A stretch of 64,000 bases of DNA from Clostridia bacterium (GTDB lineage Bacteria; Bacillota; Clostridia; Christensenellales; Aristaeellaceae). A program made the translations under genes and the position numbers. The DNA lies in contig JAFRLY010000046.1 in assembly GCA_017431005.1 (NCBI GenBank), positions 1-64,000 of the forward strand, given 5' to 3'. Shown in pieces: positions 27,149-34,894 of the stretch. Positions within the stretch are counted from its first letter, which is position 1; the number at the start of each line of letters is the position of its first letter. The notes beneath the pieces are model-generated. The model was given only the letters and a program-made list of their open reading frames with translations, did no database searches and was not told the origin of the DNA.

Positions 27149-27182
27149 AACCAAAAGCCTCTCTCACTCTCGGGCTTTGGTT
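27149..27182 (-). promoter_or_regulatory. Hairpin covering the LCP ribosome binding site
   Basis: Minus-strand arms AACCAAAGCC and GGCTTTTGGTT (27173-27182 and 27149-27159) with one bulged base enclose the GAGAGG region and end directly at the ATG. There is no T-tract, so it would act on translation rather than as a terminator. Confidence 0.5.
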
Positions 27183-27278
27183 AAGGTTCACTTATAGCCT
27201 GCCCGATGTTTTACTTGTTTCTGCCGCTCCGGGGATTACTCTTTCTTTCACAGCAGCCAGATTAACTGTCACAGTATA

Positions 27279-27307
27279 ATAATACTTCTTTGTATTCAAC
27301 CTGTCCA
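27279..27307 (-). promoter_or_regulatory. Promoter of the LCP-cpsB operon
   Basis: Minus strand TGGACA (27302-27307), 17 bases, TATTAT (27279-27284). It gives a leader of about 125 bases. Confidence 0.65.
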
Positions 27308-27681
27308 GAACAACTTTATGCATGATTCTTTCCAAACCGGCACGCCTGTAATCGGCATCTGACGATAAGCACGCAGCAGATCACGGCTCCTCGTTTTATT
27401 ATATTCCAGTGCGAGGATGAATCATATGGCAGTAACGGAGCCTGCAATACATGTATTTCCTGCAGCCTGATATATCGTTTTATAAATGCAAAAAATATTC
27501 CGCTGCAGCAGAAAAACAGACTAAAGCGTAAATTTATAATCCGCTGAATTTTCTCTGTAAAACAGTATGTAAATTCTGCCAGGTCTGATACTTTCCCATT
27601 GGATTTTGTTCCGTTCAGAAAACAGTTATCTGATACATATTTATATCCTTGTGGTTTATATCCTTCATATTGTAAATCCAT
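27308..27681. other. Intergenic stretch without a supported gene
   Basis: About 370 AT-rich bases lie between the LoaP-type gene and the LCP promoter. A minus-strand reading frame of 121 codons starts right after the loaP stop codon, but it has no ribosome binding site and no recognisable protein features. The stretch may be a long untranslated region or the remains of a lost gene. Confidence 0.5.
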
Positions 27682-28254
27682 TTATATAACAGTCTTGGTC
27701 TCAAGCATATCAAGTCCCAGCCAGACCCGGTTCAGTGCACCAGCCAGAAGAATTTCAATTTCAGCAATGTGTTTTCTCTTGTCAACCCGCAGCACTCTGC
27801 CGTTCACATTCTGCAGGATTTTATCTGTAACGCGTACAAAATCTCCTTCGCGAACGGCACGAAGTTTCGGGAACATGCCATTAACATTGAAAAGCTCATC
27901 TGCAAAAGCCTGGTCATATCCCCGAAGCCTTGATGTGCCGTCGTCGTAGCGCAGCAGACGAATTGCATGATTGACTTTATGCAGGTACCACGAAGGCACA
28001 GATCCTTCCAGAAAAACATAACCGGGAAGCAATGCCTTCCTCTCATCCTGCCAGATGCCACGGCGGCATACAGGGACGACTCGCTGCGGGAAAAGTGCAC
28101 GGCCAAAACCGCAGTATTCCATCGTCCTTGCAACCAGTGTCTCACTTCCCGATTTGCAGAAGATACAGCAATAGGAGATTTCTGATGAATCAGAAATATG
28201 TTGTTTCCTTTGATTCGGCAGCGCCTGTTCAAGGGTTTTGTCTGAAAAAATCAT
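27682..28254 (-). CDS. loaP: NusG paralogue, LoaP-type antitermination factor
   Basis: The 190-residue protein has the two domains of specialised NusG proteins. The NGN domain includes ALFPQRVVPVCRRGIWQDER and LLPGYVFLEG (about residues 30-90). The C-terminal KOW domain includes VREGDFVRVTD and NGRVLRVDKRKHIAEIEI (about 130-175). LoaP proteins bind RNA polymerase and a leader RNA element to read through terminators in long polysaccharide or metabolite operons next to them. The ATG at 28254 has GGAG 7 bases upstream; the longer reading from 28293 lacks a site. The neighbouring LCP-cpsB-surface-protein operon is the likely target. Its own leader contains an attenuator. Confidence 0.87.
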   Translation of the reverse strand: MIFSDKTLEQALPNQRKQHISDSSEISYCCIFCKSGSETLVARTMEYCGFGRALFPQRVVPVCRRGIWQDERKALLPGYVFLEGSVPSWYLHKVNHAIRLLRYDDGTSRLRGYDQAFADELFNVNGMFPKLRAVREGDFVRVTDKILQNVNGRVLRVDKRKHIAEIEILLAGALNRVWLGLDMLETKTVI

Positions 28255-28389
28255 ATCAACGCTCCGATTATTCACAAATAAACCGTACATCATAAATGCA
28301 ATGGTTCCGGAAAACCAGCGTTCACATTATCAGGAAATCAATTTGTCAGTTTTAATGATAATTGTTTCATAAAAAACCTTTATAAAAGC

Positions 28390-28415
28390 AAAAAACAGAA
28401 AGCAAAACTGCTTTC
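28390..28415 (-). terminator. Attenuator-like terminator in the loaP leader
   Basis: Minus-strand hairpin GAAAGCA/TGCTTTC (28398-28415) followed by six T residues. It lies about 55 bases after the loaP promoter start and 135 bases before the start codon, so transcripts must read through it to reach loaP. Confidence 0.75.
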
Positions 28416-28475
28416 CTTTTTCATTCGCAGGATCCGTAAACGCTTGTTTTTAAACGGTTTTGCGAACTTTAAAAA

Positions 28476-28504
28476 ATTATATGGAAATATAGTATTGTTG
28501 TCAA
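28476..28504 (-). promoter_or_regulatory. Consensus promoter of loaP
   Basis: Minus strand TTGACA (28499-28504), 17 bases, TATAAT (28476-28481), both boxes perfect, just downstream of the tRNA cluster terminator. Confidence 0.88.
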
Positions 28505-28544
28505 TACGCCAATAACATGTAACCGTTATAGTAACCATCGAAGC

Positions 28545-28578
28545 AAAAAAACACCTGTCAGTATTCCCTGACAGGTGT
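28545..28578 (-). terminator. Terminator of the tRNA cluster
   Basis: Minus-strand hairpin ACACCTGTCAG/CTGACAGGTGT (28551-28578) followed by six or more T residues, 6 bases after tRNA-Cys. Confidence 0.93.
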
Positions 28579-28583
28579 CTGAG

Positions 28584-28655
28584 AGGTGCCATCCAGATTC
28601 GAACTGGAGAATAAAGGTTTTGCAGACCTTCGCCTTACCACTTGGCTATGGCACC
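28584..28655 (-). tRNA. tRNA-Cys (GCA)
   Basis: Cloverleaf with acceptor GGTGCCA/TGGCACC, anticodon loop CTGCAAA and T-loop TTCGAAT. The discriminator base is U, as expected for cysteine. CCA is not encoded. It is the last of five tRNAs in one transcript. Confidence 0.95.
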
Positions 28656-28666
28656 ATAAAAAATGG

Positions 28667-28739
28667 AGCGGTAGACGGGACTCGGACCCGCGACATCCAC
28701 CTTGGCAAGGTGGCACTCTACCAACTGAGCTACTACCGC
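28667..28739 (-). tRNA. tRNA-Gly (GCC)
   Basis: Acceptor GCGGTAG/CTACCGC, anticodon loop TTGCCAA and discriminator U. CCA is not encoded. Fourth gene of the cluster. Confidence 0.95.
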
Positions 28740-28749
28740 ATATAAACTG

Positions 28750-28822
28750 TGCCTTGGGGCGGAATCGAACCACCGACACTGTGATTTTCAGTCACATGCT
28801 CTACCGACTGAGCTACCAAGGC
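28750..28822 (-). tRNA. tRNA-Phe (GAA)
   Basis: Acceptor GCCTTGG/CCAAGGC, anticodon loop CTGAAAA and discriminator A. CCA is not clearly encoded. Third gene of the cluster. Confidence 0.95.
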
Positions 28823-28827
28823 ACAAA

Positions 28828-28904
28828 TGGCGACCCGGATGGGGCTCGAACCCACGACCTCCAGCGTGACAGGCTGGCGCTCTAACCAACTGAGCTACCG
28901 GGCC
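28828..28904 (-). tRNA. tRNA-Asp (GTC)
   Basis: Acceptor GGCCCGG/CCGGGTC, anticodon loop CTGTCAC and discriminator G. The 3' CCA is encoded and included. Second gene of the cluster. Confidence 0.95.
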
Positions 28905-28910
28905 AGATAA

Positions 28911-28986
28911 TGGTGGGAACAACAGGGCTCGAACCTGTGACCCTTTGCTTGTAAGGCAAATGCTCTCCCAGCTGAGCTATGCTCCC
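28911..28986 (-). tRNA. tRNA-Val (TAC)
   Basis: Acceptor GGGAGCA/TGTTCCC, anticodon loop CTTACAA and discriminator A. The 3' CCA is encoded. First gene of the cluster, about 40 bases after the promoter. Confidence 0.95.
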
Positions 28987-29028
28987 GAAGCTTACCGAGA
29001 AAGTATCTCCTCCGCAAGCGGCTTGCCT

Positions 29029-29057
29029 ATGATATCTCATTTCATATCCAATGTCAA
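29029..29057 (-). promoter_or_regulatory. Promoter of the tRNA cluster
   Basis: Minus strand TTGACA (29052-29057), 17 bases, TATCAT (29029-29034), between the PG-binding protein stop and tRNA-Val. Confidence 0.85.
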
Positions 29058-29075
29058 GCCCCTTTTTTTTCGTTT

Positions 29076-30065
29076 TTACCAGGAATGTTTCGCAGCTTCC
29101 TTGACCATTTTTTGATGCATATCATCCACTTTCTTAGATCCATGAGTTTTGCTTTTGTAGAAATGAATGCAGAAATGGCCGTCAAAATTATTGTTTGAAA
29201 TTGTGGAAGTGCCATGTGGCATACCGTTCATGGAAGCAGCGTAAACATGTCCGTTATAGCGAACCAGAATTGCCCGGCGTTTCCAGCTCCAGTGACCGTA
29301 AATGCTCTTCATGATTTTTGTATCTGAAGCAGTGAGCGGTTCGCAGTCCATGTGGTTATAGCCCGTCCAGCGCTTTACTTTAAAAGTCTTGCCGGTCCTG
29401 ATATCCTTGACAGTGAAAGTGGTATGATGAGGAATTTTGTCGGATCCGCCTTTGAACCAGTTCGGCATTTCTGTGCCTTTGGCTGTAGATGTGCTCTCTC
29501 CGCCGGATGCATCGGATGCAGACGCTTTTTTTGCGTTGGAGCTGTTCAGCTTCGCAAGCGTTTTAGCGCCAACTTTCCCATCCGCAGAAAGCCCGTTGCG
29601 TTTTTGGAAATTTTTTACTGCTGTTTTTGTTCCGTTGCCATAATCTCCGTCAACCGAACCGGTATAATAACCAAGTTTCTTAAGACGCTGCTGTACCTTC
29701 TTGACAGCACTGCCGGTATCGCCCGGACCGCATGTGCCGTCTGAAGAAGAGGATCTGGAGGAAGAAGATTTGTTTGAATCCGACTTATTATTTGATGAGG
29801 AAGAAGAGCTTCCAACTTTTATATATTTTTTGTAAACGTAGCCGGTCGTTCCTCCGGCAGATACTTTATACCAGCTGCCAGAGGTATCTTTGATCTCAAC
29901 CTTTGCGCCTTCCCTGAGCACCTTAACAACTTTTGCATCCGATGAAGCGGATTTCCGCATATTCAAGCTTGAAGCCGTCACTGTGCCGGTCTTCGCCAGA
30001 GCAAAGACTGGAAACAGAATGAGAAACAGTAGAAGAAGAAGGCAGACGCGTATCTTTTTTGGCAT
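29076..30065 (-). CDS. Secreted SH3 and peptidoglycan-binding protein with CEPLTAxDT domain
   Basis: This 329-residue protein has a signal peptide (MPKKIRVCLLLLLFLILFPV) and a bacterial SH3 domain at about 25-85 (ASSLNMRKSASSDAKVV, TTGYVYKKYIKVG). A Ser/Asn-rich linker leads to a peptidoglycan-binding type 1 domain at about 110-175 (VKKVQQRLKKLGYYTGSVDG). The C-terminal domain of about 110 residues has HMDCEPLTASDTKIM and NNFDGHFCIHF, with conserved His and Cys, and recurs in the protein at 34895. The domain could be an enzyme acting on the wall, but no known family is evident to me. The ATG at 30065 is chosen for GGAGGG 10 bases upstream and the immediate signal peptide. Confidence 0.87.
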   Translation of the reverse strand: MPKKIRVCLLLLLFLILFPVFALAKTGTVTASSLNMRKSASSDAKVVKVLREGAKVEIKDTSGSWYKVSAGGTTGYVYKKYIKVGSSSSSSNNKSDSNKSSSSRSSSSDGTCGPGDTGSAVKKVQQRLKKLGYYTGSVDGDYGNGTKTAVKNFQKRNGLSADGKVGAKTLAKLNSSNAKKASASDASGGESTSTAKGTEMPNWFKGGSDKIPHHTTFTVKDIRTGKTFKVKRWTGYNHMDCEPLTASDTKIMKSIYGHWSWKRRAILVRYNGHVYAASMNGMPHGTSTISNNNFDGHFCIHFYKSKTHGSKKVDDMHQKMVKEAAKHSW

Positions 30066-30099
30066 GTCAGACGTTCCCTCCTTCCCCATAATCAGAGAC

Positions 30100-30128
30100 A
30101 GTTTATTACGATTCTGTTACATTGTCAA
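30100..30128 (-). promoter_or_regulatory. Promoter of the secreted SH3 protein gene
   Basis: Minus strand TTGACA (30123-30128), 17 bases, TAAACT (30100-30105). Confidence 0.7.
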
Positions 30129-30208
30129 TAAAAATTGTTACTTTTCTTTTTCTTTTCATCCGTTTTTTTTTTCTGAATGACAATGCACTGTGAATTTCGT
30201 TTTTTCTC

Positions 30209-30237
30209 TTGACATGAAAGGTTCTGAGTGGTAAAGT
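30209..30237 (+). promoter_or_regulatory. Promoter of rplJ-rplL
   Basis: Plus strand TTGACA (30209-30214), 17 bases, TAAAGT (30232-30237). Confidence 0.8.
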
Positions 30238-30242
30238 TACAA

Positions 30243-30370
30243 AGGTTTGTGAGAAACCAGTGCCGAAGACAGCCGGTATCGAAGGATTTAAAGGGTTTAA
30301 TCCCGCCTGCCGAGGTGTAAAGGATAACTTTGATGTTTTTCCCTTGCGCCTGCACGCAAGGGTTTTTCTA
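30243..30370 (+). ncRNA. L10-type ribosomal leader with attenuator
   Basis: The leader contains the blocks GTGCCGAAGACAGCCGG and CCTGCCGAGGTG that I know from Bacillota L10 leaders. It ends in the terminator hairpin CCCTTGCG/CGCAAGGG (30341-30362) followed by TTTTT. In this class the L10-L12 complex binds the leader and controls its own operon. Confidence 0.85.
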
Positions 30371-30402
30371 TTCTGAACCGGAAACGAGGTGTGATGAGAA
30401 AA

Positions 30403-30903
30403 ATGAGCGCAAATCTTGAACTGAAGAAACAGGTTGTGGCTGACATCATCGAAAAGTTCAAAGGTGCTGAATCCGTTGTTGTCTGCTCTTACAGCGGACT
30501 TACCGTAGAGCAGGTGACCGAACTGCGCAAACAGTGCCGTGAGAACGACGTGCATTACTGCGTGCTGAAGAACCGTCTGGTGGGCCGTGCACTGGCCGAG
30601 TTAAATATCGAAGGACTGAACGATCTTCTGGAAGGTCCCAATGCATTTGTATTTGGCACAAAGGATGTTACCGCCGCCCCGAAGATCATCAACAGCTTTA
30701 TCGAGAAGAATAAGCTGACCTCCCTGGAAATCAAGGGCGGACTGATGGGAACCGAAAAGATGGACGTGGCCGCTGTAAAAGCCCTGGCTGCGACACCCAG
30801 TCGCGAAGAACTGCTTGCTACGCTGGTTGGCTGCCTGCAGTCCCCGATTTCCGGCCTGGTGGCCGTGCTGGATCAGATTGCCGAGAAAAAGGATGCTGCC
30901 TGA
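30403..30903 (+). CDS. rplJ: 50S ribosomal protein L10
   Basis: L10 anchors the L7/L12 dimers to the ribosome and forms the stalk base. The 166-residue reading from 30403 (MSANLELKKQVVADIIEKFK) aligns with the B. subtilis start. Further in, SYSGLTVEQVTELRKQCREN and GPNAFVFGTKDV are typical. In-frame GTG 30391 and ATG 30394 are closer to the GAGGTG site and cannot be excluded. It is followed by rplL after 83 bases. Confidence 0.96.
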   Translation: MSANLELKKQVVADIIEKFKGAESVVVCSYSGLTVEQVTELRKQCRENDVHYCVLKNRLVGRALAELNIEGLNDLLEGPNAFVFGTKDVTAAPKIINSFIEKNKLTSLEIKGGLMGTEKMDVAAVKALAATPSREELLATLVGCLQSPISGLVAVLDQIAEKKDAA

Positions 30904-30986
30904 TCCTTTCCCTGCGCCGCGTAGTTGCGGCTTAATCAGCGGCCATCGTGCCGCATAAAACAAATATTTAATTGGAGGAATTTTCC

Positions 30987-31355
30987 ATGACTAATCAGGA
31001 AATCATTGAAGCCATTGAGTCAATGACTCTGCTTCAGGTTAAAGAACTGGTGGATGAACTGAAAGAGAAGTTCGGTGTGACTGGCGCGATTGCCGTTGCC
31101 GGCGGTGCCGCTCCTGCTGCAGCCGCTCAGGAAGAAGAGAAGACTGAGTTTGACGTCATCCTGAAGGATGCCGGTTCCGAAAAGATCAAGGTTATCAAGG
31201 TTGTGCGCGAAGTCGTGTCCGGCCTGGGACTGAAGGAAGCCAAGGATATCGTCGAATCTGCTCCCAAGACTCTGAAGGAAGCTGTTTCCAAGGAAGAAGC
31301 GGAAAAGATCGCCGAGCAGTTCAAGGCCGTCGGTGCCACCGTCGAAATCAAGTAA
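30987..31355 (+). CDS. rplL: 50S ribosomal protein L7/L12
   Basis: The 122-residue acidic stalk protein recruits translation factors. It has the N-terminal dimerisation helices, the Ala-rich hinge ([13 protein letters not shown]) and the C-terminal globular domain ([20 protein letters not shown]). The ATG at 30987 has GGAGG 8 bases upstream; the longer reading from 30972 would include the site itself. A terminator follows 15 bases after the stop. Confidence 0.98.
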   Translation: MTNQEIIEAIESMTLLQVKELVDELKEKFGVTGAIAVAGGAAPAAAAQEEEKTEFDVILKDAGSEKIKVIKVVREVVSGLGLKEAKDIVESAPKTLKEAVSKEEAEKIAEQFKAVGATVEIK

Positions 31356-31369
31356 TCATCGTTTTTACA

Positions 31370-31395
31370 GCGGATGCCTGCGGGCATCCGCTTTT
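31370..31395 (+). terminator. Terminator of rplJ-rplL
   Basis: Hairpin GCGGATGCC/GGCATCCGC (31370-31391) followed by TTTT. Confidence 0.88.
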
Positions 31396-31397
31396 GT

Positions 31398-31426
31398 TTG
31401 CCAATTCAGAGGGGCTTTGTTATAAT
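31398..31426 (+). promoter_or_regulatory. Promoter of the CHAP-domain gene
   Basis: Plus strand TTGCCA (31398-31403), 17 bases, TATAAT (31421-31426), directly behind the rplL terminator. Confidence 0.75.
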
Positions 31427-31460
31427 AATTTATTAGATTTATACGGGAGGAGGCAGCAGT

Positions 31461-32438
31461 ATGCGTAAACGTTTTGGAAAAATTCTGATTATGCTTGGCC
31501 TTTTTTGCTGCCTTTACGCCCGGAGTGAATCAGTCCTGCAGGCTGATGCACCTGACGATACCTTTTTCTTCGGCGAATCACTTGCAGACAATTTCATGGA
31601 TGAAGAGACCATTCCCCCGGTGCAGCCGGTGCCGGATGCCATACAAAAGCTTCTGAAGGTTGCTTCCGGAGAAGTGGGCTATGCCGAAGGAGAGCACGGG
31701 CGGACAAAATACGGCGAATGGGCGGGTGATCCTTACTGCCAGTGGTGTGCTGAGTTTCTCTGCTGGTGCGTGAACCAGACGGATCAGAGGTATGGCACTT
31801 CGCTCCTGAATAATGTTTATCCCCTATACTCCGGGCAAAATACCGGCCGCACCTGGTTTATCAGAAACGGGCGATATATTATTCGGAAAGGGCCGGTGGA
31901 AGACTGGGGCTATGAATGGCTGAAAGGACACTCCTCCTTTATCCAGAGCGGAGATTATATTCCTCAGCCCGGCGACTGGATATTCTTTACCTGGACCAGT
32001 GACCAGGATACGGACCATGTAGCCATGGTCGAATACTGCACCAGAAGTGCTTCCGGGAATGTGCATGTCCATGTGATTGAAGGAAACAAGCCAAGCAGTG
32101 TGTCCCGGGGCATTTATGATATAAATTACGCAAGGATCCTCGGGTACGGAACGGTGCACGATCTGGCTGATATCACGATGTCATTCGGTAATGAAGGAGA
32201 AAAGGTGCGTCAGCTTCAGAAAAAGCTGATTTACCTTGGCTATCTTGACAGCACATATGAAACAGGTCATTTCGGCAACGCAACCGGGGAAGCCGTAAGA
32301 TCCTTCCAGTTGAACTGCGGCATCCGTCCTTCCGGTATCGCAAATATCACCACCCAGCTGCGGCTGGATGAAGAAGTGGATCTGAAAATCGATCGGGATC
32401 CAGCCACCTGGACAGTTATTGACGAGGAAGATGAATGA
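31461..32438 (+). CDS. Secreted CHAP-type amidase with peptidoglycan-binding domain
   Basis: This 325-residue protein has a short signal peptide (MRKRFGKILIMLGLFCCLYA) and a CHAP/NlpC-like cysteine peptidase domain at about 60-230. The presumed catalytic cysteine is in PYCQWCAEFLCWC and the histidine in TDHVAMVEYC. A peptidoglycan-binding type 1 domain follows at about 240-300 (VRQLQKKLIYLGYLDS). It probably cleaves peptide cross-links or the amide in the cell wall. GGAGGAGG precedes the ATG. The next gene starts 54 bases downstream on the same strand. Confidence 0.87.
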   Translation: MRKRFGKILIMLGLFCCLYARSESVLQADAPDDTFFFGESLADNFMDEETIPPVQPVPDAIQKLLKVASGEVGYAEGEHGRTKYGEWAGDPYCQWCAEFLCWCVNQTDQRYGTSLLNNVYPLYSGQNTGRTWFIRNGRYIIRKGPVEDWGYEWLKGHSSFIQSGDYIPQPGDWIFFTWTSDQDTDHVAMVEYCTRSASGNVHVHVIEGNKPSSVSRGIYDINYARILGYGTVHDLADITMSFGNEGEKVRQLQKKLIYLGYLDSTYETGHFGNATGEAVRSFQLNCGIRPSGIANITTQLRLDEEVDLKIDRDPATWTVIDEEDE

Positions 32439-32492
32439 GTCAATCAGATATATTACTGATTATTTACAAGAAAAAATCTGAGGGATAAGCCA

Positions 32493-33851
32493 ATGAAAAA
32501 AATACTGTCGGTTTTTCTGTGCCTTGCGCTTCTGGCTGTTCTGCCGCCCGAAGCGGCTCTTGGTGAAACTGTACACAGCTATGCTTTTGATTTCCATTTT
32601 CATCTTGATTCCTCCGCATTCACTGAGGATATCCGCCAACGGATTCAGGGATATGCTGACCTGCTCGAGATGCTGGAAGTAAAAGGTTCCTGGACCTATT
32701 GCGATGAAACGCGCAGCGTCGACACTGCCTTTTCTGTTATTCCGGAAACGAATCCGGATGCGGCTCTGTCATTTCATATGTATGGCTATCCTTCCCATAT
32801 TGTACTCTCTTCCCCTCTTTTGGGTGAGCAGACCATTTTTTTCAATAATGATGCATTGCTGGAGTTCTGCCTGAAAACATACGAACATCTGGGCCTTCCG
32901 TTGTACTCCCTTGCGCTCATGTTTCCATACTCCTTTGACCACGCTTTTGCGGGTGCAGCTGAAGCATGGCGTAAAGCTGCAGGATCCTTCGGACAGGATC
33001 GAATAATATCAGAAGATGCCTTGCAGGTTTGTGCTGAAACCTGGTCCGACCTGCTGGAAAATGACGGAGACCTTAACGACTGGATCACTGCCATGTCCAT
33101 GCGGAACGAGGAGCAGGAAGCTTTGCGGGCTGAAATGTATGAAGTGCCTGGATACCTGACAGAGATCCTGTCGGATGGCGGTGATATTCGGATTGTTTCT
33201 GATAACAATGCAGAATTATGGAGTGTGGGTCAGGACATTATCCTGCAGGAAAACAGGCAGGCGGACAGCTACAGCCTGCAGACCAGTTTTCCGCTGACAG
33301 CAGGCGGATATCAGCCTGTTTTCCGGTTTTCCAGGCAGGAAAAGGAAGAGATTACCGAGGCGTCTCTTCTGATATCTTATTCGTCTGAGGAAGAACAGGA
33401 AGAGCATCCGCTGATTAACCTTGCAGCTCATGTTCTTTGGCCATCAGTCTGGCCGGCAGAGTCCGTATATGATTCCCGGATCAACCTGGACAGCAGTCTT
33501 CTGGGTTCCCTGGACCTGGAGCTTTCTCTTACCTGTCAGCCTGACGGGAATTTCAGCCTGTGTTTACGTACCCCTCTGAACGGTAAAATGGCGGAAACGC
33601 TCATTGTAGAAGGCACTCTTACGCCCCAGGACAACATAGATGCGCCAGCTTTCAACATCGGGGAAATTCTCACCTATGTCAATATTTTCTCTGTAAACGA
33701 TGTCACCCTGAATGAATTCGTACACGCGATCGCCCGGCCGGCCGTAACAGGCGCTCTGGCTTTTTTAGTGGAGGTACCCGCCTCTGCCATGCAGAGTGTC
33801 ATGGATGATCTGACAGACTTCGGCGTGCTTGGCGTGGTGCTCGGAGACTGA
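32493..33851 (+). CDS. Secreted protein of unknown function
   Basis: The 452-residue product has a signal peptide (MKKILSVFLCLALLAVLPPE) and no recognised domain. The middle (residues 110-230) is helical, and the second half alternates strand-rich segments such as SLLGSLDLELSLTCQPDGNF. The C-terminus is hydrophobic and helical (PAVTGALAFLVEVPASAMQS). It may be exported and membrane-associated. It follows the CHAP gene, with a GAGGGATAAGCC tract before the ATG. Its stop codon abuts the stop codon of the convergent dapF, with no terminator between them. Confidence 0.78.
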   Translation: MKKILSVFLCLALLAVLPPEAALGETVHSYAFDFHFHLDSSAFTEDIRQRIQGYADLLEMLEVKGSWTYCDETRSVDTAFSVIPETNPDAALSFHMYGYPSHIVLSSPLLGEQTIFFNNDALLEFCLKTYEHLGLPLYSLALMFPYSFDHAFAGAAEAWRKAAGSFGQDRIISEDALQVCAETWSDLLENDGDLNDWITAMSMRNEEQEALRAEMYEVPGYLTEILSDGGDIRIVSDNNAELWSVGQDIILQENRQADSYSLQTSFPLTAGGYQPVFRFSRQEKEEITEASLLISYSSEEEQEEHPLINLAAHVLWPSVWPAESVYDSRINLDSSLLGSLDLELSLTCQPDGNFSLCLRTPLNGKMAETLIVEGTLTPQDNIDAPAFNIGEILTYVNIFSVNDVTLNEFVHAIARPAVTGALAFLVEVPASAMQSVMDDLTDFGVLGVVLGD

Positions 33852-34691
33852 TCAGTCCCCTGCCAGCCATTCTCCGTCATAAACAAACGCCGCGGGCCCG
33901 CTTTGAAAGACATGGCCCGTTTTTTTATCCCACTCCACCATAAGATCTCCCCCGTTCAGGGAAAGAACAGCTTTACGGCCGCAGCGGCCAGTCAATACGC
34001 CTGCAACCAGCGAAGCGCAGGCGCCGGTGCCACAGGCCCAGGTTTCTCCGGAACCCCGCTCCCATACCCGCATCCGCAGATGGTTCGGATTGCGGACTGT
34101 TATAAACTCAATATTGGCCTTTTTAGGGAAAAGCGGATGGTTCTCCAGCAGAGGACCGTAACGAGACACATCAAATGAATCCGCGTCATCCACAAAAATC
34201 GCGGCATGCGGATTACCCATGCTGACACAGGTAATCTCAAAAGTTTGGGATTCTATCTTCACAGGATGGTTTATAACGATGGTTCCGGGCAGATTCACGG
34301 GGATTTCCTCCGGACCAAAGGCAGGCATGCCCATGTCCACCCGGACAGATAATACTCTGTTCCCTTCCGTCTGTAACTGCAGATGCCTGATACCGTTGCC
34401 GGTCATAAGCCGGATTTCTGTTTTGTCCGTCAGTCCCCGCTCAAACACATATTTCCCAATGCAGCGGGCAGCGTTGCCGCACATTTCCGCCTCGCTGCCG
34501 TCAGCATTAAACATGCGCATCCTGAAATCCGCTTCCGGATCCGGAAGAATCAGCACAAGGCCGTCACTTCCGGCACCGAAGTGCACATCACTGACAGCCC
34601 TGGCCAGGGCATCCGGATCCTTTACAGTTTCCCTTGTTCCGTCAATATAGATATAATCATTGCCAAGTCCCTGCATCTTGGTAAAGCGCAT
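33852..34691 (-). CDS. dapF: Diaminopimelate epimerase
   Basis: DapF converts LL- to meso-diaminopimelate for lysine and peptidoglycan synthesis. The 279-residue protein starting MRFTKMQGLGNDYIYID at 34691 has both catalytic cysteines, in SEAEMCGNAARC near residue 75 and ETWACGTGACAS near residue 220. A GGGGTGA site lies before this ATG; the longer reading from 34730 adds residues without similarity. It stands alone; no other dap gene is in the window. Confidence 0.96.
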   Translation of the reverse strand: MRFTKMQGLGNDYIYIDGTRETVKDPDALARAVSDVHFGAGSDGLVLILPDPEADFRMRMFNADGSEAEMCGNAARCIGKYVFERGLTDKTEIRLMTGNGIRHLQLQTEGNRVLSVRVDMGMPAFGPEEIPVNLPGTIVINHPVKIESQTFEITCVSMGNPHAAIFVDDADSFDVSRYGPLLENHPLFPKKANIEFITVRNPNHLRMRVWERGSGETWACGTGACASLVAGVLTGRCGRKAVLSLNGGDLMVEWDKKTGHVFQSGPAAFVYDGEWLAGD

Positions 34692-34852
34692 CTGCTCACC
34701 CCTGTACAAATAATCCCTTTTCTGACACACGTCTTTTTTTGCCGTTCCATCCGGGAAATTTCACTATTATATTATCATAGAAGACAGGTGCGCTTTCGTA
34801 TTTTTTAAGTCTTTTCCGCATCTGTGGAACATTCAGCAGCGGATAGCCTTAT

Positions 34853-34882
34853 AAAAAATGAACGGGAAAAACTCCCGTTCAT
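34853..34882 (-). terminator. Terminator of the gene at 34895
   Basis: Minus-strand hairpin ATGAACGGG/CCCGTTCAT (34858-34882) followed by T residues. Confidence 0.88.
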
Positions 34883-34894
34883 CCGGCCAGCTTC

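Noticed and set aside
27316-27681. 121-codon minus-strand ORF after loaP
   Set aside because: No ribosome binding site, unusual composition rich in Cys and Phe, and no recognisable domain. Listed as intergenic, though a decayed gene is possible.
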